Of a DNA stretch of 64,000 nt, positions 23,147 through 35,025 are shown piece after piece. This DNA comes from Membranipora membranacea. Lineage: Eukaryota; Bryozoa; Gymnolaemata; Cheilostomatida; Membraniporidae. How positions within the stretch are numbered: position 1 is the first letter of the stretch; each line of letters begins with the position of its first letter. Location: assembly GCA_914767715.1 (NCBI GenBank), contig OU612072.1, forward strand, positions 8,742,001-8,806,000, read 5' to 3'. Position numbers and translations under genes: made by a program. Below the pieces are notes generated by a model that made no database searches, was not told where the DNA came from, and saw nothing but the letters and a program-made list of their open reading frames with translations.

Positions 23147-23900
23147 TGTTGAGTGTAGATAAAAAACCCTAGAAAATTCTGAATTGAAATGTTGACATGT
23201 AGCCGAAACAGATTTGAGTTAGCTATGGGAAAGGCAACCAGAATAAACAAGCCTTAATAGTTAGACAATCCTGCCCACACTATCATGCCAAACATTTCAA
23301 ACAGTCAGGTTTCATAGTTAACCCTTCCCCCTTCTTCATCCGACCCTGCTTGGGCCTGGCAATGCAATTAATCAGCAACTAATATTTAGGATTTCAGTGA
23401 ATTTTGTTACTGATGACTTGTTTTTTGTTATCATAGGTTGTTAATGATTGCTAACGATGTTTGGAGCAGCTGTATTTTAAATTCCGAAGTCTAACTGGCA
23501 CATGAGCAACCACATCAGGAAGTTTTGCTAGATCAAGGCCATGAATAGCAATGTACGAAAACAGTGCAGCTGATATGGAAATAGTTTTTGTGCTCGCAGT
23601 AAGAAAATGTTGAGTGTAGATAAACTCAAAATATACTGAATGGACACTGTGACATATTAGCCAAAACAGATATGCGTTGGTTATGGGGAAGGCAACCAGG
23701 AGAGACAAGACAAATAGTAGTAAGGCAATCCTACCCACACTATCATGCCAAACATTTAAAACAGTCAGCATACATACATAACCCTTCTCCCCCACACTTA
23801 ATCCGACCCTGTTTGAGTCTGGCATTGCAATTAATAAGTAAACAATGTTTACGATTTCAGCGAATTTCGTCACTGATGACATATTTTTGTTATCATATTA
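23147..23900. repeat. Tandem duplication beside gene A (two units)
   Basis: Units at 23147-23434 and 23608-23900 share GTTGAGTGTAGATAAA, CACACTATCATGCCAAACATTT, ATCCGACCCTG and GTCACTGATGAC/GTTACTGATGAC in order. The sequence between them (23450-23600) reappears at 26093-26250 across the long-TIR element. Confidence 0.8.
23451..23882 (-). CDS. Possible membrane-protein exon or pseudogene
   Basis: A 143-codon minus-strand frame with two to three hydrophobic segments: IVNIVYLLIAM, IALLLFVLSLLVAFPITNAYLFWLI and ISISAALFSYIAIHG. Related but broken frames occur at 23053-23250 and 26155-26400. One copy out of three being open can be chance, and no splice structure or start context supports a whole gene. 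I do not recognise the family; it may be a relic of a duplicated transmembrane gene or of a repeat. Confidence 0.25.
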   Translation of the reverse strand: MSSVTKFAEIVNIVYLLIAMPDSNRVGLSVGEKGYVCMLTVLNVWHDSVGRIALLLFVLSLLVAFPITNAYLFWLICHSVHSVYFEFIYTQHFLTASTKTISISAALFSYIAIHGLDLAKLPDVVAHVPVRLRNLKYSCSKHR

Positions 23901-23930
23901 TGTTGTTTTATTTCTGACTCAGATTTACAA

Positions 23931-26085
23931 TACCGTGGCCCAGAAAGCCGGATAAAATTAAACTTATCTGCTGTGAATTTAATTTAAAAAAGGCCTGAAT
24001 TGAATTAAACATTTCAGTGAATTTAATCAAACTTTTCTGCATTAAACTTTTCTGCATCAAACTTTCAAGTTCTGCATCAAACTATTCTCCTCTTAATCAA
24101 ACTTTTCTACTCTGAATTAAACTTTTCTGTCCTGCATCAATATTTTCTGTTCTGCATCAAACTTTTATACTCTGCATCAAACTTTTTGTTTTGCTGCATC
24201 AAACTTTTCTACTCTGAATCAAACTTTTCCGCTCCATTGATATCAACCACCCTATATACTATGTATTACTGTATGCAGGTCCTCAATCTACAAATTTGCC
24301 TCACAGAATATTTTGGTGCACAATTTGTTAGAAGGAAAATGAAAGATGAGTAACCAGCTATTTTTGGCGTTCCCAATACAAATATTTTATACCATACATG
24401 CAGGTCTATTATTTAAGATTTGGTATCATACATGCTGTTATCCTCAGCTTTATAAACTACAAGTTTTTAATCAGGGAATTTCAATAATACACAGGTATAA
24501 GAAATCAATACATTTATAAATATTTGTTGAATTCCCAAATGGCTTTGACAGCAAATGGAAAATCCTTACCTTTTGTCGTATACAGTCACGATAAAACTTC
24601 AATTTCATTTGTGGGCCTAACCACTACGCTTATCATACTTGTTTCGTTAGTCAGCAAACAAGCCTAGTTTTTGGGAACAAACTTTAATAGCGACCTTTAC
24701 TATACTAAGGGCAACAGCTTATCACCAGCCCTAGACTGACTGGCCTCAGCCACAAATCTTTCTTATACTATATAAAAATGGAATTTTCATTGCTAACTTA
24801 CTAATGGTAAAGTCATAAAATTTATTCTTCCACTCGTTACCAATAATCGATTTCCATGAAATTTCTATAATAACCAATATAACATTTAAAAAAAATGAAG
24901 CAATGTATGGACATTGTTTTCTGCTAGCTTGACAATATGAATTCTGCAGCAACTTAATTGAGGTCACTACAAATAAATGGGCTACAAATAAATGGGCTGG
25001 CCACAATCCTCACCCCGAAAACCTAATTCATTCTGTTAGCACAAGTCTGACATAATACCACAATTTCAAACAATTTGTCAAACTTTTAGTTGATACTGAT
25101 ACAAACATGACAATTCACACCAGTGGGTTGCTGCTAATATGGACAGGCTAAAATTGCAGTTCAAGAAAACATCCCAATACATTAGGGAAATTTACTGGGA
25201 GTTTTTACCTATAGGTAATACATAAGATGTAATAATAGTATTCCAAGTGGTGCGGAGGTTTTTGCAAGGGCCAGCCTCTGCTAGTGTAATTATTTTAGTA
25301 AGAGCAGGTGTCATGAAATAGAATTGAATCTGGTCAGATGCCAGCTCTTTTTTTTCTATGAGGTTTTATTGCTTTGCATCAGCAGAATGTTATGATACAT
25401 TTTTGTTAGCAATCTGACTCATACATACTCAGACTCAGACATGATAATAGCTTAGCTTCAGCGTATAGCCTAACGAAATTTGTGAAAGGATGGGTCCGAA
25501 GAGAATGAGACTTTCTGTCTGTTGAGGCAATCAACAATTTCTATGATGATACACTTTTCACATTTATGTGCTGGACGGGTTTAGAATCCAACATACATGA
25601 AGAAATAATAATCTGTCTAGAAAAGCAAACAGAGGGTCTCCCTGTATAAACCAGTTTAAATAGAGATTTCTGATATAGCTGTTCGAAATGTTTGGGAGAA
25701 ACGTATTGTCCATGCTGTGTGACTGTGGCCTTGATAAAGACTGCCATGCAGTTCCATTGCAAATCAGCAATGATGAATTGAAATGAAAGCCTATTGACTA
25801 TGAACTATTGGTAGACTGAGGACCTACATACAGCAATATATAATATAGGGAGGTTGATATCAATGGAGCGGAAATGTTAGGTTCAAGTAGAAAAGTTTGA
25901 TTCAGAGTAGAAAAGTTTGATGCAGATTAGAAAAGTTTGATGCAGAACAGAAAGGTTTGATGCAGAACAGAAAAGTTTGATGCAGAGAAGTTTGATTAAA
26001 TTCAATGAAATGTTTAATTCAATTCAGGCCTTTTTAAATTAAATTCACAGCAGATAAGTTTTATCCGGCTTTCTGGGCCACGGTA
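23931..26085. mobile_element. 2.15-kb element with long (~300 bp) inverted repeats
   Basis: The left arm 23931-24284 starts TACCGTGGCCCAGAAAGCC. It is mirrored by 25818-26085, which ends GGCTTTCTGGGCCACGGTA. Both arms contain internal runs of a TCTGCATCAAACTTTTC-type unit, four to six copies each. The flanks show GATTTA at 23922-23927 and 26086-26091, but the left copy is separated from the arm by CAA, so the target duplication is uncertain. The interior, about 1.5 kb, has no ORF of note. It is a foldback-type DNA element without transposase; superfamily not assigned. Confidence 0.85.
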
Positions 26086-26544
26086 GATTTAAAATGATGT
26101 TCGGAGCAGCTGTATTTTAAATTCCAAAGTCTAACTTGCACTTCAGCAACCACATCAGGAAGTTTTGCCAAAAGTAAGGCCATGAAGAGCAATGTACACA
26201 AACAGTGCAGCTAAGATTGAAATAGTTTTTGTGCGCGCAGTAAGGAAATATAAAATTTGTGTTCTATGTGCCTTCTTACACAAGTGTTCTAGACTTGACT
26301 CATGTTTGTACAGAGGAGATGATGATGGATAATATACCCATAGAGTCAAGAAAGAAAGAAATAATATGGACAAATGATAAATGATGATAAATGATCTCAT
26401 ACTTCAACTAATAACCGCTTTGAAGGCTAGCTTCAGATGGATTTTGTCACAGCTTTTGAGGGGCAATATTATGTTGAGGAGCGCATTCAGGGCAACTTCT
26501 GGCTACCTCCCGACAACTTTGTTTAGGCATTGGCTGTCCGTGAT

Positions 26545-26583
26545 TGGAGGGAGGGAGGTAGGAAGGGAGGGGGAGGGGAGGGA
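26545..26583 (+). other. G-rich purine tract
   Basis: GGAGGGAGGGAGGTAGG-type sequence continues for about 40 bases with more than four runs of three G. A potential G-quadruplex or polypurine tract; no gene is tied to it. Confidence 0.6.
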
Positions 26584-26764
26584 GCGTAGCTTACATACCT
26601 AGCATACCAAACTGACCTATGATATTAAAGGAGAACTTTGGTCCATCCCTGTGTAGGCTGATGATAGATCAACCGATGCCGATTTTGTACATTTTCCTCA
26701 TTTTGGTACAAAATTGTTTTAAGGTTTTGTTTACATTTGGTATGATTGATTTGACACCATTGAT

Positions 26765-28960
26765 CATGTTTGTGTGACCTTTACTTATTAAACTTTTATG
26801 TTTAATGGTTGACTCAACACAACCGATTTTAACTGGTTATAACTACTTTGGGGGAAAAAACTTGGTAGATGATTCTAAGCAAGCAGCTGATGGAGACAGA
26901 AAGATAATTTAAAGATAATAATACATGCTCTAGAAGTGTTGAGTTGATATCGCAGAAAGCTCGATCAACAAACATCAATCGGGTTTGTGACAGTTACAGT
27001 AAGATTACGAAGGCCTGTGTGCTAGAGTACCTGACAACCTAATACCCTACCCTACTGTTAGGGCTCTTATAGTCCTCCGACCCCAAACTCTGAGAAACAG
27101 CAAAATAAAAGATTATTGATGACGAGAAGTCAGAATTTAATTATTATTACATATGTGTTACAAACAGAAGGGATTAGCAGAAAGCAGACACATCAGTGTC
27201 AGTTTCAATGATTTACAATATGGGAAAACTCTTATTCGTCATGATTTGTGATTGAAATCAAAATAATATCAATAAAACCACTGCAGCTGCAAATGATGAG
27301 TTTTGTACAATTAAAATACCTTGTGACACAGGTTGACAGTAGTCAGGTGGGCTTAACATAAAATGTTGGCCTTGTGAAAGGCAGGGGGTAAAATCTTGTG
27401 AACAGAGGCATTAGATGACCTAGATTAGATACCAACATAGTACAGGGAGTTGAACACATCTGTCACTTGCAAGGGCTGCCATATTTCGCCCTTTAATTTA
27501 ACACTTTTTTCTGCAAACATGTTGGCAAGGACGTTGCGATTCTGAGATTTAAGTTCCCTTCATTTATCTTGGAACAATACAGAATTAAATGAGTACAATA
27601 TTTCCACTCTTGCAGCAGTGGATTCAGAATGTGAAACTGTGACTTTAAATTTTAGCACACAACGGTTGCTACAATTTCACATCGCAGGCGGTCACCAACT
27701 CTCACGCTTCTACATGGGTTTGCATATTTTGTCACGTTGACATAAATGTATGGGATGTCATCAGATCCAAATATCTCAACATTACAGTGAGAACCTGGAG
27801 GTAGCTGAGATGTATCAAGTCTAGCAGGCTCACTGTCGGTAACAAACCTTCGGAAACAAATAGACCATCTTCGATCTCTAACTCTTGATAATTTGAGTAA
27901 AACATCAGCTCCCACCACATTCCTTTCAACACACCTGGTGCTTGTTATGATGTTACATGCTCTTGTATAATACGCTCTCTTTACTCTAGTCAGCTGCTGT
28001 ATCACATTCACTGGGGTGCTACATACTAAAGCACTCTGAAACGGAAATAATATGTAAGTGTAATGCCAAGCTGTGCTCTCCTATAGCCCTTTCCTCTTTA
28101 ATATGACTATAAATATTGTGATCAGCTGAGTTATTCCTGTCGATCATTCGAACTTTGACAACTAAATGGTATAAGCTGTCTACAGTAAACAGCAGTAGGG
28201 CTGGAATGGGACTGGACCACAACTAGACCTCATGGTGATTTACTATAGCCCATTCATCTGTGCAGTAGGGCTGTAACTGGAACAAAAAAATCAGGACCGA
28301 TAATGTTTTTCGGGTTATGGCTCCCAAGCAAGACCGGGTCGGGCCGGGCCGGGATGCCTTCGACGCTAGAAGTGAAACGGGTAGGCCAAAAAGAGTCAAA
28401 ACTAATTTTAATAATCATTCCAGTCTTATGCGTTCATTATCAATATGAAATAAATCCTACAGTGTATCAAAAAGGGATTGTAAATGTTTCAATTTGAAGT
28501 TCTGCATCCAACAACATGTCGCATCAATTTACACCTAACATGATGAAAACAAATTAACACAAAAATACATCATTGCACAAAGTATCACCGTCACACAATC
28601 TGATAATTGATAGATTTTGTAGACAGTGCAGAACAATTTATAGGACTTCCTGCATGAAATGGGTCATAAATGGCACATAAATTAAATTATTATTTGTCTC
28701 AACATACCGGTTCATATTCAGTAGTAGAAGAAAAGTTGATAAACATCATGGAATAAAGAACCATTGTGATGTGATAGCCATTGCTAGTCTCAGTTTTCTT
28801 ATTGCCCACATCTCTGCGCCTTGGAGAGTTTAGTTCTGTAAGTAAACGAACTGCTCTTCTTAGTTACAAACAGGAATTGGAACTGGATTATATCGAAATT
28901 GGTTACACTTATAACTGAAAATACTTAATAAAACGAAAGAGCCAATGTTAGGTCATATGT
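26765..28960. repeat. Segmental duplication, copy B
   Basis: Same-orientation partner of 20085-23036 (landmarks given there). It lacks the foldback MITE and the LINE fragment of copy A, so it keeps empty sites for both. Confidence 0.8.
27652..28764 (-). CDS. Secreted cysteine protein with furin site, paralogue B, 2 exons
   Basis: Exon 1 coding part 28764-28708 and exon 2 28035-27652 join in phase 0 to 146 residues. The hydrophobic N-terminus is MVLYSMMFINF. Exon 2 carries LTRVKR (furin consensus) and the same seven-Cys domain as paralogue A (IITSTRCV, ARLDTSQLP, DDIPYIYVNVTKY, end VVC-stop). It is shorter in the middle, where A has the extra ENERLAEEP region. Five extra bases, relative to A, between the upstream ATG at 28811 and the ATG at 28764 put the upstream ATG out of frame. 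That leaves the inner ATG as the only usable start and makes the upstream one a short uORF. The domain itself is intact, so the gene is likely functional but may be poorly translated. Confidence 0.66.
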
Positions 28961-29809
28961 TAATTTCAGGAAAGTACCTCAGACCTTGGCATTGCCTAAC
29001 TTATGATATGATCTGCGGGCTGCGAGTCTGCAAGTATTCAAGACATTCAAATGGCTCTGCATAACAAGGTGATGGGTGCATGCATGACAATTTGCTAAGG
29101 CTTCATTTACCAATCTTGTCAAATGTCACAGATCAGCAAAGGATCTACAGGTGGCTGATGCAAAACTGCGTACAGGTTGTTCCATTGCAAAAATATCTCG
29201 ATCAATCCCTAGAATGCTGATAAGGCACAAATTCCTACAGGGGTATAATTGCTGCAATCTTTTTTGTTGGAACCTTGCAAGTCTGATTTATAATATACAT
29301 GCAACACCATTATCAAAGCAATGTGCAGTACAATGTCCATATCTGTTTTTACAACGAAAAACCCTCATTTTGAACAATGAGGAGATTTAACATCAGACCA
29401 TGAAGCCAAAACAACCAGACCCATTTAATGAGTACAACAAGTCCATCTGCGGTAATGGTAGATGCAGCTTGTGCTGTATAGGGATCTAACAGATGTGAAA
29501 CTGTTGGGGCAGAACACCCTCCGCTACTAACTATCCCACTAACTCAAGTTAAATAAACTTTATTGAGCTTGTGTAGATTTAAATTAGTTATATATTGTAC
29601 AAAAATTTAAATGTTATTATAATAGTTAGGCCTACATGATAGTACTTCATAGGTAGTTTCAAACGAACCTTTCTGTTGTGAGTTACTGAAGAGAAACGGC
29701 CAGTGTACCAACGCCAGCTGAGTTATGAATGAACACTCTCTCCCCTCTCCCTGCCGGTGGCTCAATTTATATTCAAATTGCTGTTACTATACTCAATACA
29801 CCCTACCAG
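28961..29809. other. Gene-free stretch
   Basis: No splice-bounded exon or known repeat seen. A short frame at 29151-29390 has neither homology nor splice context. Confidence 0.35.
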
Positions 29810-30990
29810 CAACATGTCATAACCAAAGCCGTGTCATCCAAGCGTCATCCAAACGCCATCATATTATATGCCAAAACATATTGTATTATGATCACTTCTC
29901 ACCCATTCTAAATGACAACCATTACCAGAACATTGCACCCAAAATGACATTTCTTGAGGCGCCCTCATTTAATTTGACAAAAAATATCAGACCATTTCAA
30001 ACAACAACCAACACCAGTAAGGCCACATCATATCCTGATTGTATCCTGTACACATAAGATGCTTGCCAAAACGCAGCACTACATTTAACTTGTCCAAACC
30101 TTCTCAATACCAACAACGATGATTAACCCTGTTATTTGAAGACTACCCAAAGAACGATGCATGTTATAGTCAGGCAGTTACTTATGATAAGTTTTGTAAG
30201 ATTTGCATAGTCAAAACATTAAATGCTCTACTTGGCATGAATTATTGATGGTAGAAAAAGTGCCTCCCATAAGGGAAGGTAACTCCCATTCTCTACATTA
30301 TAATTTCCAGTCTCCCGGATGTGCTTGTTTCTTGTATTTGTGAGGAACAGAATTATTCGCATGTGCATATACTTTAAGTGTATATGCTGTGAGGAACGGA
30401 TATTGTTCATGCATATACTTCTAAAAGAGTATATGCTGTGAGGGACGGAATTGATACTACTCCTATACTAAAGTATATGCTGTGTACTATTAGTATGTAT
30501 AGTTGTTCTATAAACGTCCTACTTTTAAATTTGGTTCTAACCATGGTTTTAGTAATGGTTTTAAGTCTTGCACTCAGGACACTTCTAAATGTCACTTTAT
30601 TGTCGTGGTATTTATTTGTAGTTCTAATTTGGAGTTACCTCCCTTCGTGCACTGAAGAAAGACAAGATATCACGTCATAACCAAAATCAAAACCATGCCA
30701 TCCCAGCGCTATCATATTATCTTATAATCACTTCTCAAAACTTTCTAAACGATACCCACTACCAGTGAAATCGCCCTCATTTTATGAGACAATGACAGAT
30801 CAGATTGTTTCAAACAAAGAACAAGAAAACAAAATCCAGACTGTTTCAAACCAAGACCGACCTTAGTAAGGCCACATCATATCATGATCGGACGAGACAC
30901 CCTACCTACACCATACATTTAACATGTCTAACCTTTCCATTCCCAACGCCTATGATCTGTTCTGAATTGAATCCTTTATATTTGAATAGG
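29810..30990 (+). repeat. Direct duplication flanking a TIR element
   Basis: The segments 29810-30145 and 30675-30990 share, in order, CATCATATTAT, TCGCCCTCATTT/GCGCCCTCATTT, TTTCAAAC, AGTAAGGCCACATCATATC, ACATTTAAC and TTATTTGAA/TATATTTGAA. Between them lies a sequence (30265-30655) bounded by AAGGGAAGGTAACTCC and GGAGTTACCTCCCTT, an inverted pair. Its centre, 30361-30484, has three units of about 48 bp containing GTATATGCTGTGAGG. Confidence 0.65.
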
Positions 30991-31220
30991 TCCAGGTGAT
31001 TTACAAAGAAGCCACATTTTCATGTCAATTTTATCAAATTGGAGAAGCTTCGCCTCAAAGCTTTGTATGGTACACAGTTGGATGTCAAGTTGAGATTAAA
31101 AATGATCAAACAAATCAATCCTGCTCCCAGCTATTTTATTTCATTAAAAAGATGTTTGTATCAGACATCAACTCAGTTATGAGTGGGCCTAATGGTACTG
31201 TAACTAATGTTGCTAGCTAA
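30990..31220 (+). CDS. Possible Ig-like exon fragment
   Basis: After an acceptor-like TATATTTGAATAG the frame reads EATFSCQF, about 19 residues, FVWYTVGCQVEIK, and ends at TAA in 31218-31220. The Cys...Trp spacing and the flanking strands look like the first half of an immunoglobulin-fold domain, but the second Cys with the YxC motif is absent. It has no partner exons nearby and adjoins LINE and repeat sequence. It could be a relic exon or chance. Confidence 0.28.
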   Translation, partial: VQVIYKEATFSCQFYQIGEASPQSFVWYTVGCQVEIKNDQTNQSCSQLFYFIKKMFVSDINSVMSGPNGTVTNVAS

Positions 31221-31282
31221 AAACCATCTCTCTGCATTTTAGTTTTTTTTTTTTTTTTTAATACTTTATTTGGCAGTCTAAA

Positions 31283-34200
31283 TCATTTTGGGCAAAATGT
31301 TTTACATTTAGTGCCAAAACAGAAAAGAGAGATAAACGAAAAAAGAAAAAAACTATTTAAGTGAAATGAGATATTTAAATAGACTGCATTTAAACAGGAT
31401 AGTCTTGTCTTTGAACGAAAAGAAACTGGTAAATCATTGTACGAATTCGCGATGGACGTATTAATCTTGATGTCATTACATAGATTAAGTTTTAAAATAT
31501 CTCTCCATATATATCTGCTATTAACCCTTATAAACAAATTACTCACAAACTCAGGAACAGAACTATTAAATATTTGATACCCATATATGGAGTTAAAATA
31601 CAAAAGAATAAGCAAACTTGGAAGTGGTGAAATATTAAATGTTTTACACAGTGTTCTTGTATCAGTAAGATAATTTGGTATATGGTGAACATAAGCAATA
31701 ATTCTCATGGCAGACTTTTGCTTTAAAAATATGCTATTTATCAGATATTTCTGTGATAAGTTGAGATAAATTTGTATCTCAGATATGAGATGGCTATGGA
31801 TAAACTGGAAATTGAACTGCCTTGCAGCAAATGTACTGCTATAACTTCTACATAGTTTAAAAAGATTTATATTACTTTGTAACTTAGCTACTAACTTTTT
31901 AACATGTTCGTTCCATGTCATCGAGTCACTTAGGTAAAAACCCAAAAGCTTAGTATTATTTGACTGAGACAAAATGTCTTCACCTACTTTAAGACAGATA
32001 TTATTTTTTGGTTTCCCGAACACAAGGAAGTGTGACTTCTCAATATTAATAGTCATCCTATTCAAAACACACCATTCATGTATCTTCTCCAAATCCACGG
32101 AGCACAATCGTTCTAGTTGAAGGGAATCTGAATGTGAGCAGGTGAATGTGGTATCGTCAGCATAAGAGTGAGCCAATGATGACAAAGACAATGTCAACAG
32201 ATCATTGATGAACATCAAAAACAGAGTTGGAGCCTTGCGGAAGTCCAACTGTTATAGGCAAAACCTTGGATACTTGATTTGAAAAGCAGACAAACTGTCT
32301 CCTATCCACTAAAAAGGATTTGAGAATTTGTAATGATGAGCATTCATTAGGGGTGGAACGACCTCTTGAGGTTGGAGTTGAATTTCGGATATTTGACCTC
32401 GGATTCAACCACAAACCGGATCGGATATTGTTATGTCTGATCCGAGATGATACTTTTTAATCAACACTTACTAAGCATCATTTATCTCACTAAAAATGAC
32501 AAGGAAAGAAGTATGATAGTCATTAATTTGTGGTTCAGATTAGATAATGGAGTTTGGCTGAAAGCACTCAGTGGTGATCAATAGGCAATCAATACCTATC
32601 TTATTATCATAGCTAATTATATTGTTGCTGATTAAATTTGATGGATGTGTTTTTCTGCTGAAATTGAGAGAAGCATCTTTACTCAGATCGTTGTGAATAA
32701 GGACATAATTTTTGTCCAATGATGTTCCCTGTAACAAACTATCAAGTTTAATGTACAAGGTTATCCTCTTCTTCAAAGTAGGAGGACAATTCCTATCCTA
32801 TGTGCAGAGAGTTTGTTCAAACTCACAGTGATTACAAACAACGGGGTTTGAGCAATGAACTAAACCTCATTGGTTTGAGTGATCCTGGCATATTGAGTCA
32901 AGAGATCTTTGTACTGATTAAATGATACTTTCAAATAAACTGTTTGTGTGATCCTTGCACCGTGGCTGTTTGAGTGATAAGTTGGTCCTTGTAAAGTATT
33001 ATATCCAAGCAGATACATGCGCATTTAAATTAGGGTAATAGTTCAGGGAAAAGATTGTTGACGCTGTTTATCCATGTATTCAATGACCTTAACTGTATAT
33101 TATGGTGCAAAAGTACAGCTGTTTGGACTTGGCGTTTGTACGCGTTATCCGGATCCGGATCCGATCCGAGGTTGAATTTAGCGACCGATCCGATATCCGA
33201 TCCGAGGTTGCCTAACCCTGATCCGTTCCACCCCTAAGCATTCTATCTTGAAATTCTGATTTTTTGATACAAAATCTGGTGATCAACGCAGTCGAATGCC
33301 TTGCAGAAGTCCAAAAAACATTGCAATGGTTATCTGTTTCTGCTTTTTATCAGTAACATCTGACAAGATTTTATGAGCTGAATTAATACAAGAATGTCCG
33401 GTGCGAAAGCCTGCCTGCAAGTTATGAATGGCTTTGTTTTTTGTGAGGAAATTTGTCAAACAGACGTTAGCATAATTCTCAAATACTTTCAATAATATAG
33501 GAAGAATGGAGATAGGTCTATAATTTGAAGGATTGCTCTTGTCACCTTGGTTGAAAATAGGTGTAATCCTAGCCAATTTCCGATCAGATGGGAAACAGCC
33601 TACAGACAAAATCCTATTGAACATATCAGTCAAAATATCCACTATATAAGCCCGCGTTTTCTTCAGCATTTGGACAGAAATTCCGTCCGGACCAGTAGAT
33701 TTATTTGATGAAATTTTTTTTAAGATATAAGCAAATTGATGCTGGAGTAAAACTTTCAAACGATAACAAATTGCCTTTAATGGCATATTGATTTGAGTTC
33801 ACCTGGAAAGGAAACCTATCTCTGACAAATTTAGAACATAGTTTTGAGGCTACAGTAGAAAAATGTTCGTTCATAACATCAGCTGTAATATCTGATGAGC
33901 AAACAGAATGAGGATTTTTGGATTTCAAGTTTAAAGCCTCCCAAAGAGGTTTAGTATTCTGAGATTTGGAGTTTTTTACTAGATTCGCAAATGACTCTTT
34001 TTCTTCCTTTTAATCATATTTGTAACCAAATTTATTTCTCTTTTATAATCTTTCCATTTCGCCTTGTCTTTGAGATTTGAGTCTTTGTGGCTTCTAACCT
34101 CTTCATCTAACCAAGGTGGCATAATTTTAGATTTCACAAATTGTGTTTTAGTTTTTACCAGTTTGTGTATGTTGTATTTGAAAATATTGGTAAACTCAGA

Positions 34201-35025
34201 GACCATAGCATCGCAATTTCTGGACACTATGACCGGATTCCAGTTTATATTGGAGAATACCTGAGATATTTTTCAGGTGTAAAGTGAGAATAATCATAAA
34301 AACAAAGACGGGACTTTCCAATCTGCTTGTGTACTCTGATCTTTCGTAGAGCAAATGTCAAATAGTGATCACTAATTGACGTTTTAATAACAGAAACATG
34401 TTTCATGTCAGATTCTCTGTTAGAATTGATATGATCAATTAGAGTCGAAGAATTTTCAGCGACACGCGTAGGCTCAGTGACGATTGACTAAATGAGAATT
34501 TTGAAAATTTTTGCATCCAGCGGTTTTCCACTTTGCTGTACATCAAGTTCATGTTGAAATCACCAAGTATCATAATTTCCTTACAATACTACTTTTAGTT
34601 GGTCATTCCAAGAGCTTCGTGAAGCTGGAGGACGATACACAAAACATATGAGCAATGAACATGAAGACTTGAAGTCTATACTTACAGTGATCGACTCCAA
34701 AATGAGACAAAACCTCAAACTTTAAACCAGATTTGAGGCAGCACAAAATACCACCACCAGACCTACCACTCCTATCTACCCTAACCATCCCATATGAATC
34801 AATATGGTAAAAACTGCTTGGTTTAGAATCATCGAGAAAAGTCTCACTCAGACCTAAAGTTGAAAAATTATAGTTGGCTAAAAGATCTTTGACTTGATCT
34901 ATCTTCGAAGTCACACCTCTAACATTCAAATGTGCAACAGAAAAATCATTAAGTTTGGGACTAACCTCATTTTGAACATGTGACTGAAAGTTTGTTGTAT
35001 GAATCTGCTTATCTGTATTAGACAT
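31283..35025 (-). pseudogene. LINE ORF2: endonuclease and reverse transcriptase, broken
   Basis: 35025-34603 encodes the start of an APE-like endonuclease (VAHLNVRGVTSKIDQVKDLL, LGLSETFLDD, RSGGGILCCL). 34227-33979 and 33928-33701 are the linker region. 33786-33283 carries the first RT blocks (ISSNKSTGPDGISVQML, NYRPISILPILLKVFE, QAGFRTGHSC). After the hAT insertion, 32344-31283 carries VDRRQFV and HSYADDTTF, with the catalytic YADD intact at 32153-32164, then the thumb. At least four frame changes disable it. Its codons are LINE-like and AT-rich. Confidence 0.85.
32347..33237. mobile_element. hAT-type element inside the LINE RT (891 bp)
   Basis: The termini TTAGGGGTGGAACG and CGTTCCACCCCTAA are a perfect 14-bp inverted pair. 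The flanks share GCATTC (AGCATTCA left, AGCATTCT right if one terminal base is shared), an imperfect 8-bp duplication as expected for hAT. Removing it rejoins the LINE RT between the AFDC...DHQIL region and the LVDRRQF region. Subterminal GGATCCGGATCCGATCCG-like repeats at the right and CCGGATCGGAT at the left resemble transposase-binding repeats. No transposase is encoded. Confidence 0.83.

Noticed and set aside
30361-30484. CRISPR-like array
   Set aside because: Only three imperfect ~48-bp tandem units without distinct spacers, in an animal genome.
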